Origin: Haliclystus octoradiatus
Taxonomy: Eukaryota > Cnidaria > Staurozoa > Stauromedusae > Haliclystidae
NCBI GenBank assembly: GCA_916610825.1
Contig: OU744450.1
Span: forward strand, 4,953,030 to 5,017,029
Length of the DNA: 64,000 nt
Direction of reading: 5' to 3'
Position numbers and translations under genes: made by a program. How positions within the stretch are numbered: the stretch's first letter is position 1; each line of letters opens with the position of its first letter. Shown here piece by piece: positions 54,201 through 64,000 of the stretch. The notes under the pieces were generated by a model. The model was not told the origin of the DNA and made no database searches. It saw only the letters and a program-made list of their open reading frames with translations.

Positions 54201-55233
54201 GCTGACATAAATATTGCAGTCATTTAAATTGACCAATTTGTTTGGAATTTGTGATCATATAGCCATACTTGTGAGGCTCAGCTCAAATTAAAATTTAGAT
54301 TTTGAAAAGCTAGAATTAGCAAGCAGAATCAATGCTAGATATTCAATTTTGTTTCCTATGAAATTATGGGTTGTGATTAAATATTTTAATTGAAAACTAT
54401 ATAAAATGAGAGTCAAAAATGAAACATTCTAGATTTCCGATGATATTAATTGAAAACTATAAAAATAATAGGAAATATACAAGCCTGTCAAATCAACACA
54501 CACTGACATTATAATATTAGCCGTACACATAGTACTCTGCAGCATGGCTAACTGGTACCTCTATCACCTGCTGCCAGAAATTTGGCTTGAAGTGGCTGCA
54601 GTCTACCTTTCTGTAATTTTTAACACAAATAGGCCTTATTAGGCTTAATTTCCGAGTATCAGATTATCAGACATTAGGCTATGTGACATGAAAGATTATA
54701 ATATGATTATGGCTAGCTTAAATTATCTGTATGTATCTGAAGAGAAAGAATGCGTGTCATCACCATTAACTATTACGCTTAGTACAATAATAATTCAATA
54801 TAAAGGCCTGAATAATAAATGGGAGACGGTTTGGTTACGGTGTTACCTTTAACTTTGAACCATGGAAATAAACTTCACTAAATTTCAGAACTAAAACAAA
54901 ATCACCATCTTCTTTCACAGGGATGGTATATCCAAAATCTGCTACATGATAACGTTCTGTTTGATAAAGGACTTGATCAGGTGAAGGAACTCTAGCAATT
55001 TCAGAAGTTCGTCCAAAATCAGACGAAGTTCCAATCGAAAGTCTGTCAGATTGATAATGTACACCGTTTAAATCAGTATGAGATGGACCACCACAATTTA
55101 CAGCATAAATAACTTCTCCAATCGAATAAACAGTTAAAGGTAATATACATGTCCACAAATAAAGCGAAATAAAGAATTTCATATTACAAATAAATTGAAA
55201 AATTGATGGATATGAGCTATGTCTAGCCGCCAT
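51061..55233 (-). CDS. MLEC: malectin, ER carbohydrate-binding membrane protein, four exons
   Basis: Exons: 54847-55233, 52581-52760, 51740-51797 and 51061-51287. All have GT/AG borders and consistent phases (0, 0, 1). Total 283 residues, or 265 if the Met at residue 19 is the start; the second fits better because MKFFISLYLWTCILPLTVYS is a good signal peptide. The lumenal malectin domain shows VIYAVNCGGPSHTDLNGVHY, YQTERY, LKFSEVYFHG, FDVRLNHQHIVIKDIDIYD, HDEYIPF and YYDNPKINAI. An acidic linker follows (VPKLQTLD, EEEPQNEKEEDE). The C-terminal anchor (DSSFLYPILIAIGLFIPTVF then CLCRL) is nearly the same as in vertebrate malectin. The family binds diglucosylated N-glycans in the ER and works with ribophorin I in glycoprotein quality control. 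Confidence 0.97.
51320..51540 (-). repeat. dispersed repeat family (GATCTGCAGTGTC type), copy 3, in malectin intron 3
   Basis: The minus strand shares ATCTGCCATGAAATATGTTG, GATTGATCTGCAGTGTCG, GGCTGAGATCAATA, CCCTAGAAATAG and GCCTTTGGTAGGCG with the copy at 17890-18060. Confidence 0.72.
51740..51797 (-). CDS. MLEC: malectin exon 3
   Basis: A 58-bp exon after CATTTCTAG, ending at GAAG before GTAAGA. It encodes SYYDNPKINAIVVFKGTVE, the last strand of the malectin domain. Confidence 0.95.
51838..52059 (+). mobile_element. tRNA-derived SINE with poly-A, in malectin intron 2
   Basis: The head has TGGTATAGTGGCTAGACC (A box) and GGGTTCAATCCC (B box). The body has CATCAGGAAGGGCATCCGGC, a motif seen in SINE/LINE tails of many animals. 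A run of A ends it at about 52059. Confidence 0.88.
52150..52290. repeat. GTTCATGAAC palindrome-rich repeat, second copy
   Basis: CAGTTCATGAACTTTCACGG, AGTTCATGAACAGTCCACGA and ACGTTCATGAACTGTTCAAG occur close together. Related to 30300-30450. Confidence 0.6.
52581..52760 (-). CDS. MLEC: malectin exon 2
   Basis: 180 bp, phase 0 at both ends, between TTGTTATTCAG and GTAAAT. It encodes VFDVRLNHQHIVIKDIDIYD and HDEYIPFQIKRGNLVVKGE, the middle of the malectin domain. Confidence 0.97.
52766..52792. repeat. AAC trinucleotide repeat
   Basis: About nine AAC/ACA units, just upstream of the malectin exon 2 acceptor on the minus strand. Confidence 0.85.
52896..52935 (+). ncRNA. hammerhead-like core in malectin intron 1 (opposite strand)
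   Basis: CTGATGATCGTTTAACAATG then TGAAACTTCAAGTAACAG. CTGATGA, GAAAC and stem III ACT/AGT with triloop TCA and GTA site are kept. Stem II is poorly paired. No conserved block follows. Confidence 0.35.
53053..53262. mobile_element. possible diverged hAT-like MITE in malectin intron 1
   Basis: The right end TTTTGTTGGACCCTG matches the CAGGGTCC family. GGTTTGCGGAAGG occurs at both sides. The left end (GCAGGTCAAGAAAAGTCC) is weak. Confidence 0.45.
53270..54846. other. remainder of malectin intron 1
   Basis: No exon or defined repeat seen. Confidence 0.5.
54847..55233 (-). CDS. MLEC: malectin exon 1 (signal peptide and N-terminal half)
   Basis: It ends at AAAG before GTAACA. It carries two candidate starts, 55233 and the downstream Met (residue 19) that begins a clean signal peptide. 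NCGGPSHTDLNGVHYQSD and QVLYQTERYH hold aromatic residues of the glycan-binding face in this family. Confidence 0.96.
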
Positions 55234-55497
55234 GTTGCAGTACAGGTGCTGCGCAGACTGATATGCGCGCTCAAAAACAATACCAGTTACTTAGCGGCGT
55301 GTAAATTGTAATTGTTTAAGAAATACACGTGGAGTAAATCAATGAAAAGAATATGAACAAAACGTTCAAAACGTCGCTTCTATTCATATAATTTACTTGT
55401 TCAATTATTTATCAGAAGAAATGTTGTAAAATGTCAAATAACAACAGGAAACTGAAGACTCTATTCTACAGATTTGCAGATGCAAAGCAAAGATGCG
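55234..55497. other. likely malectin promoter region
   Basis: Directly upstream of the minus-strand start. No specific element was identified. Confidence 0.4.
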
Positions 55498-55499
55498 AA

Positions 55500-55560
55500 T
55501 CCGACCCGAATCCGAATCCGAATCCGAACCCGATCCGATCCAATCTGATCTGGGTTGATA
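55500..55560. repeat. CCGAAT/CCGATC minisatellite
   Basis: Tandem CCGAATCCGAATCCGAATCC followed by GATCCGATCC. An inverted related run (GGATCAGATCGGATCGGATT) lies at about 58614. Confidence 0.75.
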
Positions 55561-55639
55561 TGTTAGGTCTTCAGATCGGATTTGTTGTGATATTTTTGGA
55601 TCAGATTATTTCGAATTTCGAATTTTGACTGAGTATCTG

Positions 55640-56215
55640 TATTCTGTAATTAATTAATGTGTTCTAGCTTCCTTTCAACAAAGAAAATAAGTTTTTCAAT
55701 GTTTGAATGTAGATTTGATTCAATTGATGTGAAATTAATTTGATAATGAAGGAAATTATCAAGATATCTTGATTAATCGTACATTACATCATTTCAATGT
55801 GTGCTGTGTCTTATAATGTTCTCATTCACAGCTCACTCTCCTTAATCCTTATTGTATTTACCTGTTATATATATTTTATATGAGGAATAAATGAAATAGT
55901 TATTGTAAACGACTAACACTGAGCTGAGTATCTCAAACGTTATATATTCATGTCATGGAATTTATTTTTAGAGTGTGGTTTTTTTTATTTTTATTGCAGC
56001 AGTATTATGATATGATATGATATGATATGATATATTTTGTCAATGGAATTTGACGGGCAAATAAAGGGAGACTTGATTAAATTAAAGCCTCCATTTACAT
56101 ACAGCCGGTAATAAACACGAAAATATATAAGTATTGACCATACAATAATTAGAGGAGTCATAGACGTCACATTCATAATTGTTACTAATAGTTTCATGTG
56201 AAGTCTTTGAATCCT
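55640..56215. other. AT-rich non-coding stretch
   Basis: Contains five ATGAT units at about 56010-56032. TAGTTACAATTATGAA-type sequence near 56175 includes an inverse GAAACTATTAGTAAC, another variant of the GAAACT-NNN-AGTAAC motif. Confidence 0.4.
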
Positions 56216-56231
56216 TTTATTATTATATTTA

Positions 56232-56257
56232 GCTCTGTCAAATGGCATCGAGCATTA
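56232..56257 (+). mobile_element. conserved block, copy 9
   Basis: GCTCTGTCAAATGGCATCGA then GCATT. Lead-in GTCTTTGAATCCTTTTATTA as in copy 7. Confidence 0.7.
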
Positions 56258-56411
56258 TTTGTGCTATTAGATAATATCTAATATATTAACTACATTTACA
56301 TTTTACAAGATTATTATTTTTGTCATTATTAATTAATCATATTAATTATATTAATTAATCATAAGCGGCTTGTTTATACAATTTTCAAAAAGATGAAATT
56401 GTCTGCTTTGT

Positions 56412-56620
56412 TTAAAGGGACAAAATTGACCGGCGACCGCTGCGAGCACAAGTTGAATTTATGCTTAGCGTAATTCAACCGTCTCGCTTTGAAACAATTG
56501 TTATACGCAGGACTAACTTGTAATAAAATTCATGTCAACAATGAACATTGTGTTATAACAATAAGCGTGCACGTGATCCCAAGTGCGTAGCGCCTGCCGG
56601 TCATTTTTGCTCCTTTAAAT
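56412..56620. mobile_element. MITE (TTAAAGG...GACCGGC ends), copy 2, inverted relative to copy 1
   Basis: The left end is TTTAAAGGGACAAAATTGAC then CGGCGACCGCTGCGAG. The right end is the inverse of TTTAAAGGAGCAAAAATGAC. The body matches 43438-43643. Confidence 0.82.
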
Positions 56621-56649
56621 GATGATAGAATGCCGTTAATGTTTTTGAT

Positions 56650-58000
56650 TCTATATGATGTTCTTCTAATGAATTCCACCATTGGATGGTACGAAGGGAA
56701 AATCAATGCTTGCTGGACTCAAGGCGTGGTGAATTGCTTGATTTGAGTTTAAATCTATGTCCGCGTAGCGTGTATTTAGAATGGTCGTAATGTAAAGATA
56801 AGGTATCTAGCGTTAAGCCCACTATAGGTAATGTGACATTTTATATAGCATAAGCAGGTCTGCTTTGACTCGTCTCAGCTCTAACGATTCTAGTTTTAGA
56901 ATACATAGACGATCAGAATAACTTGGATATTTTAATCTTCCTAGTTTGCATATAAAACCTCCTTGTAATTGTTCGCTGGACGTTTTCTATTAAGAAAATA
57001 TCTTTAGTAAGCCATGGATTCCATATTGGAGACGATGATTCTAGTAAAGGATGTACATAAACTTTGAAGGCTCGAATATACAAATCAATTTGTTTCGAGA
57101 GAAAACAATTTAATATTAAATATAATCTAGACTTTGCTCTAGCAGCTATTGAACAGTGCTTCGATAACTTTAGATCAGAAGTTAGTATGGTCTAGTATGA
57201 TTCCTAGATCACGAACGCGTTTAACATCATCAAGTTCATGGTTATCAATTGAATAAGATATTTGCGATACCTTGATACTCCCTGTACAAATACAGAAGGA
57301 GGAACATTTCTCGTATGTGATGCGAAGCTGCCAAAAATCTTCGCCCAACTGCTCAAGTTATTTAAAGTGTTCTGTAGACTATTGCAAATTAATTCACTAC
57401 GAGGACAGAACAATTTAGTGCCATCGGCAAATATTTTTACCTGTGTTGGTTTTTTTAAGACAGGTGGTTATGTCTTTGATGAATAAATAAATAAAATTGG
57501 TCCTAAAACAGGACCTTGAGGGACACCGCTAATTATACACATTTTGAGGAGGAGAATACATTACTAACTAATACAAGTTGTGTGCGATTTAGTAAAAACG
57601 ATGATATCCAATCAAGAAGTTCAAATTTAAGGCCATAAGCTTAAAATTTTAACATTAATTTAGTATGCGAAACGGTATCGAATGCTTTGCTAAAATCGAC
57701 ATAAACACCGTCCATTCTCAGACTGTTATCAGATGCAATACTCCAGTTGCGTAGGGTTTCCAGTAGCTGTGTACATGTCGACCACGGGTGTGTGAGATAA
57801 GATGCGGGTGTGCGTCTTGATAAGAATTCAGCATGTCTTGTTCGGAAGATATCAAATTGTGTTGTAGTAAGAATGATAACATTTCAGTCTTTAAGATGAA
57901 TTTCATAAGTTTACATGATATAATGTTAACGATATTGGAAAATAGTTTTTTGCCAGAGAAGATTTACCCTTCTTGAAGATTGTTAACAATTGCAGTTTTC
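56650..58000 (-). mobile_element. non-LTR retrotransposon (LINE) RT and C-terminal region, degenerate
   Basis: Minus-strand motifs in order: GVYVDFSKAFDTVSH (about 57700), FELLDWISSFLLNRTQLV (about 57610), SGVPQGPVLGPILF-type block (about 57530), FADGTKLFCPRSELICN (about 57430), then C-terminal phrases related to CR1/L2-like elements near 56880. The catalytic FADD box reads FADG. Several stops and frameshifts are present. Confidence 0.9.
57204..57413 (-). pseudogene. LINE RT thumb-region ORF fragment
   Basis: MFCPRSELICNSLQNTLNNL then SSWAKIFG follows directly on the FADG box. It corresponds to the FADDTKLF...LQxxLDxLxxWA stretch of LINE RTs. No native start. Confidence 0.8.
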
Positions 58001-58149
58001 CATATTTTTTGTAAATAGCCCGTTAACAACGATGATTCAAATAGTAGAGAAAGGTATTAGTAAAATCATTATAGAGTATGGCCTCACACAAATTGCAACA
58101 GAAGCATTTTTCATCAATTCTAGGATCACATTTATGCTTAGTAACACAT

Positions 58150-58677
58150 CCAAAATGTTTTGAAATCGGAGTAGGCAAAATAGCTTAATTTTCGCAATTT
58201 GATAAATGGCATTCCCAGTAGAAACATGAAAGTGAGGCTGTCAAAATCCAGTGCAATCATATGATTTAATTTGAGGAAATACCATCAGCCATAGTAGAAG
58301 TAGCCTTGCATCATTTAGCTCATATAATGTGCTTAAAATGTCTTTACTGTCACTATGTATCAAATTACCAAAACGAGGCTATGTACGAAGATACATAAAT
58401 CGGCATAAAAAAACGAGAAAAGCATATACACAGTGAGTAAAAAATGTTATTAATTATGTTCCAACATTCCACTAGCAGTATAGATCATGTAAATACTTTA
58501 TTTACATGATCATCGATAAAAGATTTGGGCCTGCGCGCAGGCTATGTGTAGAACTCGGATTTCTTTGGATCTCATGTAAAATATGTTCAGATTAATTTAA
58601 AAATTTTAATTTCGGATCAGATCGGATCGGATTAATGATTATTGCTGCAGATCGCTATAAGCATGCTGTTTTCGTCC
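58150..58677. other. non-coding stretch
   Basis: A palindrome GTAAATACTTTATTTACATG lies near 58488. No gene. Confidence 0.4.
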
Positions 58678-58685
58678 GAATCTAC
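58678..58685. repeat. 8-bp target-site duplication, left copy
   Basis: GAATCTAC, repeated exactly at 59565-59572. Confidence 0.85.
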
Positions 58686-59564
58686 CATAGACATAATAGA
58701 TATAGACTGCTGATGGCGTTCGAAAACGGGCTTAAAACGTAGCACCTATGGGGATCCATAATGGCTGACACATGCTCCCAAAGTGGTGGGGAAAGCAGTG
58801 TTTTGACCTAATATTGTTGTTAGAAAATAAAAGAATAGATGAGCCGGATTATTTCGAGCTACTTTTAAATCAACTAAATATGATTGTATTTAACAGGTTT
58901 GTTGTGCATCACTCAATTTCGAATCAAATCCGCTTAATTATTTTATCAAATTTTCACTGAAATATCCCAATTTTGTAAGTAGGAATATCGCTGCTTTTGT
59001 AACAATAAGACATCAATATTTCAGAGCTTGCTCAGATTTAACATGTATTAATCATCCAAGCTGTATTTACTGGACAAGATTCATGTTTACTGCTGGTTAC
59101 AGCAAAGCACAGGACGCAGAATGAGCGTAGAAAAGTTGATATTGAAACAATAACAAACAAATTCCAATAATGCTACGAAAAATATTCAAATTTAATTCAC
59201 CAAATATCCAAATATTTTACACCCCATAGTGATAATAGTTATAAAGTCTAAGATTGATGAAGATAGCCACAAATTAAGCCTATAAATATCAAAATATGAT
59301 AATTTTTTATTATAATCAATGTTTCCATATCATTAAAACCAAAAAATGTTCAAAAGCAAGAGAAATAGATATATGCAGCGATTTAAATCAATCCAAACAC
59401 TTTGTGTTTACTTCAAATACCAAATTGTATTGGAATTTTGACTTTTGCGGTCAGTTTACAACATACAACTGTAACTTTTGGGCGCATGTGTCTACCATTT
59501 TGGCTGCCCATGAGTGCCACGCGTCACGTGACCCCATCAGCGGTCTATATCTATTATGTCTATG
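58686..59564. mobile_element. TIR element with CATAGACATAATAGATATAG ends
   Basis: Ends are inverted copies of CATAGACATAATAGATATAG then ACYGCTGATGG, with an exact 8-bp duplication. Short ORFs inside show no transposase. The 8-bp duplication suggests hAT-like, but the ends do not start CAG. Confidence 0.87.
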
Positions 59565-59572
59565 GAATCTAC

Positions 59573-60440
59573 TCCCCATCATCGACCAAATGTATCGATA
59601 TCGTAACTGTATCGATATTGTTCGATCACAAACCTCTGTTCAATAACCCAACTATGTCTTTGTCTCAGTATTAGTTTACTCCCAAAAATTCAACTTTAAT
59701 TAACAAAACATATAATTATTCTAACTAAACCTATCCTCTAATGTTCTCACACTTGAATGTTCTGAACTATTTCTGTATCATTTGCCACAAGGTCAATAAT
59801 CGTTCCTTTTTAATATCCCCAATCTAGTAATATTTATTATAAATTGCATTCATTCAAGTTACATCTTGAAATGGATCTAATTTATCCATTCTACTTTTGA
59901 TGCTTGCTTCAATCAATCAATCAATTTATTTTTGATTTAACCTCAAATTCTACCTTCACAAAAGAAAAAAAAAGTGAAGTTGCCAAAGGCATGTTTTAGC
60001 GTGTTCGCGTTCGCTTATTGCTAATTTGTTATTCAAATAGCTAACATAGTTGAGATATCATTCAAACATTTGTTTGGAATACTGCTCTATCTTCTCTATC
60101 AATTAATATTTCCTTTACAATTCGTTTTCTAACTTAACGGAGTCCATCATTATAAATGAAAGCTAGCACAGCTAGCATATTGCATGATACCATGTTATGC
60201 ATGATCAGATCAGACAGGTGCGTCATGGTCAATCATTTTTTTCGTGTTGAATGAAATCGGAAACCCATCGCTGAGGATTGGCAGTAAGAAGCTCAAGTGT
60301 TTTGACGGACATGAGCTAGCTGTTTTAGATCGTTGCTTACTTAATGTTAATTGTCATGGAAAATTGTCATGGTTTGTTTGGACATAATTTTGATATTGCA
60401 CAGCTGATAAATTTTATTGAGAAAAATATGAAACCTTCAT
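59573..60440. other. non-coding stretch
   Basis: CAATCAATCAATCAATTTAT near 59911. No gene was seen. Confidence 0.4.
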
Positions 60441-62130
60441 TACTGGTATGGTTGCGTCTACGAAGCTAAAGGAGGATGGAAAGCGGATGTTTTGTATATC
60501 AAGATCTGTACCAATCCCCTTGCAACAAGCTGTTGAGAATGAAATCGGTAAACTACGGTCAAATATGGGCGTAATTGAAACTATGGAAAATGCTTCTCCT
60601 GCTGTTTTTGTAAGAAAGAAGTTTACGCATTTGTGCAGATTTTAGTGTCCGTGTAAACGGCAAGATTTTAATTGACGACTATTCAATACCAAATATTGAA
60701 ACAATTTTCTCTAAGATGGAGGGTGCAGCATATTTTGCAAAAATATACGGTCAGTGTACTGACAAGTTAAACTTGATGTTTTGCTCAAAATTTGTCAGTA
60801 GCCAATACTAACAATGTAAAGCCTGTATCGAGTAACTTATACACGCCTGCAAATGGAATGCGAATCAGTTCTGCAATTTTCCAGCGCGTTATTGAAATTA
60901 TCTTTGCTGGACTCAAATGTTTTCTTGTCATCTGGATGACGTCCTAGTATAAGTAGAAACCGAGGAATCCCTAAATAGAACAATAAATACCATTTTAGAA
61001 AGTATCTTATAGGATTTGTTCAAGAGAATTGTCCATTAATGCAGAAGAATGCACCGAACATGCCACAGAAATCTCTTTTCTGGGATACTGAATTTCTGCT
61101 ACTTGTATTCAACCTGATAAACAACTGGTTAGTAAAATGAATTCTGTTAGAGCACTAAATAATAAAAAAGAGCTCGGAGCATTTGTAGGTCTGATTGATA
61201 TTTTTGGTCGCTTAATTTCGAATTTGTCAGATAAAATTAGAACATTTACTAAATTGCATAGAAAAATACGTTTGTTTGGGATACCAGCAGAGCATTTGAG
61301 GCTCTTGAAAAGTGACTCATTGTCTAGCAATCCAGTTGTTCAACCATTCTCGCTTGTCAAAGTGGCTACGTTAGCTACTGATGCATCAGGAAACTACATT
61401 GCAACCCGAATCAACCACTTCCGAAGACCTCAACTACGCGACTCTGCCGTTAGGCAATCAAACACATGGCTTTTGATTTTGACATAGTGACATCATCCGG
61501 GACCTTAGATTGCCCACGCCGATGCTCTGTCTCGTTTATCTACAAGCCCATTAAGTTGCGAAGATGTTGTCGGAATATTGCTATTATTGAATCCTGCGAA
61601 AATGCTTTATTACAGTCATTCCATTTACTAATTTTCGACTAGCTTTAAATCTTAATCCTGTTGCCAAAAGCATAAAAGCTCACGTAATTTCCCTGGATTG
61701 GAAAGCTCCGTCAGAAGCAGAACGCCCTTTCGCATGGGTTTTGAGTCAATTCTAGCTGTGGAAAAGGACGTTGTGTATGTTGTTCTGTTCCCTATATTCT
61801 TATTACACTGTGCGACTCTGTATTGAGTAGGGCGCATTCTACTCATCAAAGCATTAATGCGATTCAGCGATTTCTAGTTCAAAACGGGGCATGGTGGCCA
61901 CTGGCCTGGTATGGCCAAAAACGTAGATCTGTTTGTTTCCAGATGTAAACAATGAGCAGATTTGCGTCCTAAAACAAGTAAAACAGTTCATGAATGGCCT
62001 ATAGTTTTACCTTAAGAGCGGCTGCACATGGATTTTGGACATGTTCCCGATATAGAAAATGTACTCATTATGACATTATCGTCGATGCAGGTATTGACTG
62101 GATCGAGGCATTTCATTGTCCTGATAGATG
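60440..62130 (+). mobile_element. Ty3/gypsy pol relic, RT to integrase
   Basis: In order: RT N-part (60448-60640; CISRSVPIPLQQAVENEIGK, VIETMENASPAVFV), RT palm with DDYSIPNIETIFSKMEGAAY (about 60680-60740), RT thumb (61137-61487; LGAFVGLIDIFGRLISNLSD, TLATDASGNY), then RNase H and integrase zinc-domain traces to about 62100. Many frameshifts and stops are present. Close in style to the element at 1-2240. Confidence 0.88.
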
Positions 62131-63000
62131 TATAGCATAAAAATAATAACCATATAATAATGATATTATATTTCATTTGAATTGATTATATCGAAACATA
62201 AAATTCAACACAATAATCACAATTAATTGCTAAAGTCAATTAAAAGGATTTCTTGAGACAATAGTGAGATTACAGACACCATATAAAATTGTTCGGATTA
62301 TATAAATTGCATCACAATTATGCAGCTTGCATATTAATAGACCTTGCATTTAAAACATCTTTGCGTAGTACTATGTGTCCCTACCGGGGTCCCTACGAAT
62401 GTATGTCCCTATGTGTACTATGTGTGGAAACAAATATGGGTGAAATGGAATACAGGGTCATGCTGCACATACCTAGGATTTGGACCGTGAATCAGAGAGT
62501 GTTTAGTATATTTTTAAATACACCTTTATGCAAATTCTGAGTTACCTTGAGAAACCTGCAACAAGTTTAGATCTGTGATTCTCTAACTAGTACCTGTACT
62601 GAATCTAAAAACCCATAAATTTCCCGCAGTGCTTTGGTACTTACTGGACACGCACTCGTTTTCTACAATAAATTTTGACTTGATATTAATTTCATTTCTA
62701 TATTTTTATGAATATATAAGATTATTGATGATATCCTGAGTGCTGTTTATATCAGAGAAAACAGAAATATATGTTTACAATTCAAATGCTGTTAGTTTAA
62801 AGTTCCTTTTTTGTACCGCACAGTGTTTCTACTACTGTTCCATCTAATTACATGTTCTTCTAGTATACACTATTCAACAGACTTGGTTACCTGCTCTGGA
62901 ATTCAAATACGCATGGCAACTAGCAGGGTATACATAATCGACACACGATTGATATATACAGCTGCGACGGTTTACAGGTAATGAAAAATATAGCCCAAAT
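62131..63000. other. non-coding stretch
   Basis: The ORF at 62289 has no domain. A partial GTACCTGTACTGAATC repeat lies near 62590. Confidence 0.4.
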
Positions 63001-63200
63001 TTTTTAGAAAGAACATAAAAACACCCCCCAAAAAAACTAAAAAAAACTTGAGCAAAGTATTTTTTTAATGAATAAGGAAAGTAACTTGCACCATGTTAAA
63101 CCTCAAAAATTTTACGGTAAACCATACCCTAGTTTATTTATTCCATAATTAAAGTATGGAAGTTACAGCTAACCCCCCTCCGGAATATTCTTACAGGGCT
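63001..63200. mobile_element. partial copy of the G/C-run MITE seen at 2915-3295
   Basis: ATGGAAGTTACAGCTAACCC then CCCTCCGGAAT and TTACAGGGCTTC. TTTTACGGTAAACCATACCC precedes it. The opposite end is unclear. Confidence 0.5.
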
Positions 63201-63573
63201 TCACGGACATCGGCCATATCAGTGTTGCATATATGTTTGTTATAACAATATTTCCCTGAATCAAGGTATTTTTAAAATACACTAACATACACTAACACTA
63301 ACTTTTCTGTAAATAATTTTCGATGAACTCATTGGGTACCTGTGAATGCTCAGTGTCGACTGCCTAACAGGAATATGCAACTGAAAATCATTCCGAAAAC
63401 ACCATGTCCATTATTTGGGACAATGTAAACTGTTGGATATTGTTTTACTTACACCAATGGGATTGTTTGTTAGACTATAATCCACATTTCTTTTCATATA
63501 ATCTAGCATCTAGCCTGCAATGTATATAACTGATTTTCACTGACAACACCTTCCCTTCAATCTAGAGGTAGGA
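63201..63573. other. 5' flank of the secreted-protein exon
   Basis: A CTAG/AG-type acceptor (CAATCTAG) lies a few bases before the start codon at 63574, so an upstream non-coding exon or trans-splicing is possible. Confidence 0.35.
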
Positions 63574-63894
63574 ATGGATTTTTCAAAGCGAAAAAAGAAA
63601 TTGTTTATGTTTCTTTTAATTTCAATAATTTTGAAGACATCTACTATCGATGCAGCACTGTCTACAACAGGTGATATATTTGAAATTAAACATACTCAGA
63701 ATGGTAAGAGTGAAGAGAAAAGTCCAATAGATGCAAGAGAGTTGATGAAACATGCGATGAAATGTCAAGATGATACAACATGCCAGGTTACCGAAGTTTT
63801 CGAGAAAGATGACAAAATTATTGCCAAACAGCACGCTTCAGAATCCCCCTCAGGTGCAAGCAATCGACAAAACAGCACAAGATTGATAAGATTG
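63574..63894 (+). CDS. first exon of an unrecognised secreted protein, continues past the window
   Basis: MDFSKRKKKLFMFLLISIIL begins a signal peptide of about 27 residues, cut after ...STIDA. The following 80 residues are polar with two Cys (KCQDDTTCQV), an NST sequon and a Ser/Asn-rich part. The exon most likely ends at 63894, where ATTG meets a GTAAGA donor. Reading on would give a 125-codon ORF ending in TGA at 63951, which is the alternative single-exon model. No family was recognised. Confidence 0.6.
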
Positions 63895-64000
63895 GTAAGA
63901 GATAATGTTGTTGATACTGTTCTACAATTTTGTCAATTTAAAATTGTATGAGTTCGTTGCAGATAATATAGGCCACATGGATTAAACCAGTGTAAGCTTA

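Noticed and set aside
59296-59646. 116-codon plus ORF
   Set aside because: Lies within a TIR element and spans its right border; no transposase motif.

Overview
The window is AT-rich animal DNA. It has spliced genes with GT/AG introns, metazoan-specific protein families, and a dense, partly nested load of retroelements and short inverted-repeat DNA transposons. The small genes, short introns and rhodopsin-type receptors fit a marine invertebrate. A tunicate-like chordate is my guess from general feel, not something the sequence proves. A run of exactly 500 N (46001-46500) is an assembly gap.

Host genes. (1) 3773-5548, minus: a two-exon gene for an unrecognised secreted Cys-containing protein, with an in-frame TAA near its start. 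(2) 22684-23775, plus: an intact intronless class A GPCR of 363 residues. (3) 38292-39377, plus: a paralogue of that GPCR interrupted by one TAA where the intact copy has CAA. (4) 42631-46971, minus: the last exon and a central exon of a TLC-domain (TLCD3/FAM57-like) membrane protein; the exon between them probably lies in the N gap and the 5' exon was not found. (5) 51061-55233, minus: a complete four-exon malectin (MLEC) gene. (6) 63574-63894, plus: the first exon of an unrecognised secreted protein that continues past the window.

Retroelements. Ty3/gypsy pol relics lie at 1-2240 (minus), about 29780-33850 (minus) and 60440-62130 (plus). A BEL/Pao pol (minus) is split into 5700-6082 and 8948-11770. 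A DIRS-type gag-like ORF is at 28675-29780 (plus). Non-LTR (LINE) reverse transcriptase fragments are at 27430-28000, 33979-34420 and 56650-58000 (all minus). tRNA-derived SINEs are at 45606 and 51838.

DNA transposons. Several non-autonomous elements have terminal inverted repeats and clean target-site duplications (TSDs): 6083-8947, 7507-8575, 12081-12891, 35872-36753, 40251-41127, 47128-47487 and 58686-59564, plus pogo/Tigger-like TA-flanked MITEs at 13447, 37304, 37609 and 48876. The best stack is 5700-11770: a BEL/Pao element split by a 2.9-kb TIR element, itself split by a 1.07-kb TIR element made almost entirely of a 161-bp tandem repeat.

Most interesting signal. A dispersed family links a hammerhead-ribozyme-like core (CTGANGA, short stem, GAAACT, variable triloop, AGTA) and foldback hairpins to a conserved block, GCTCTGYCAAATGRCATTGA followed by GCACTAT. 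The block occurs nine times. It resembles a Penelope/retrozyme-type mobile RNA, but I could not identify an autonomous partner.
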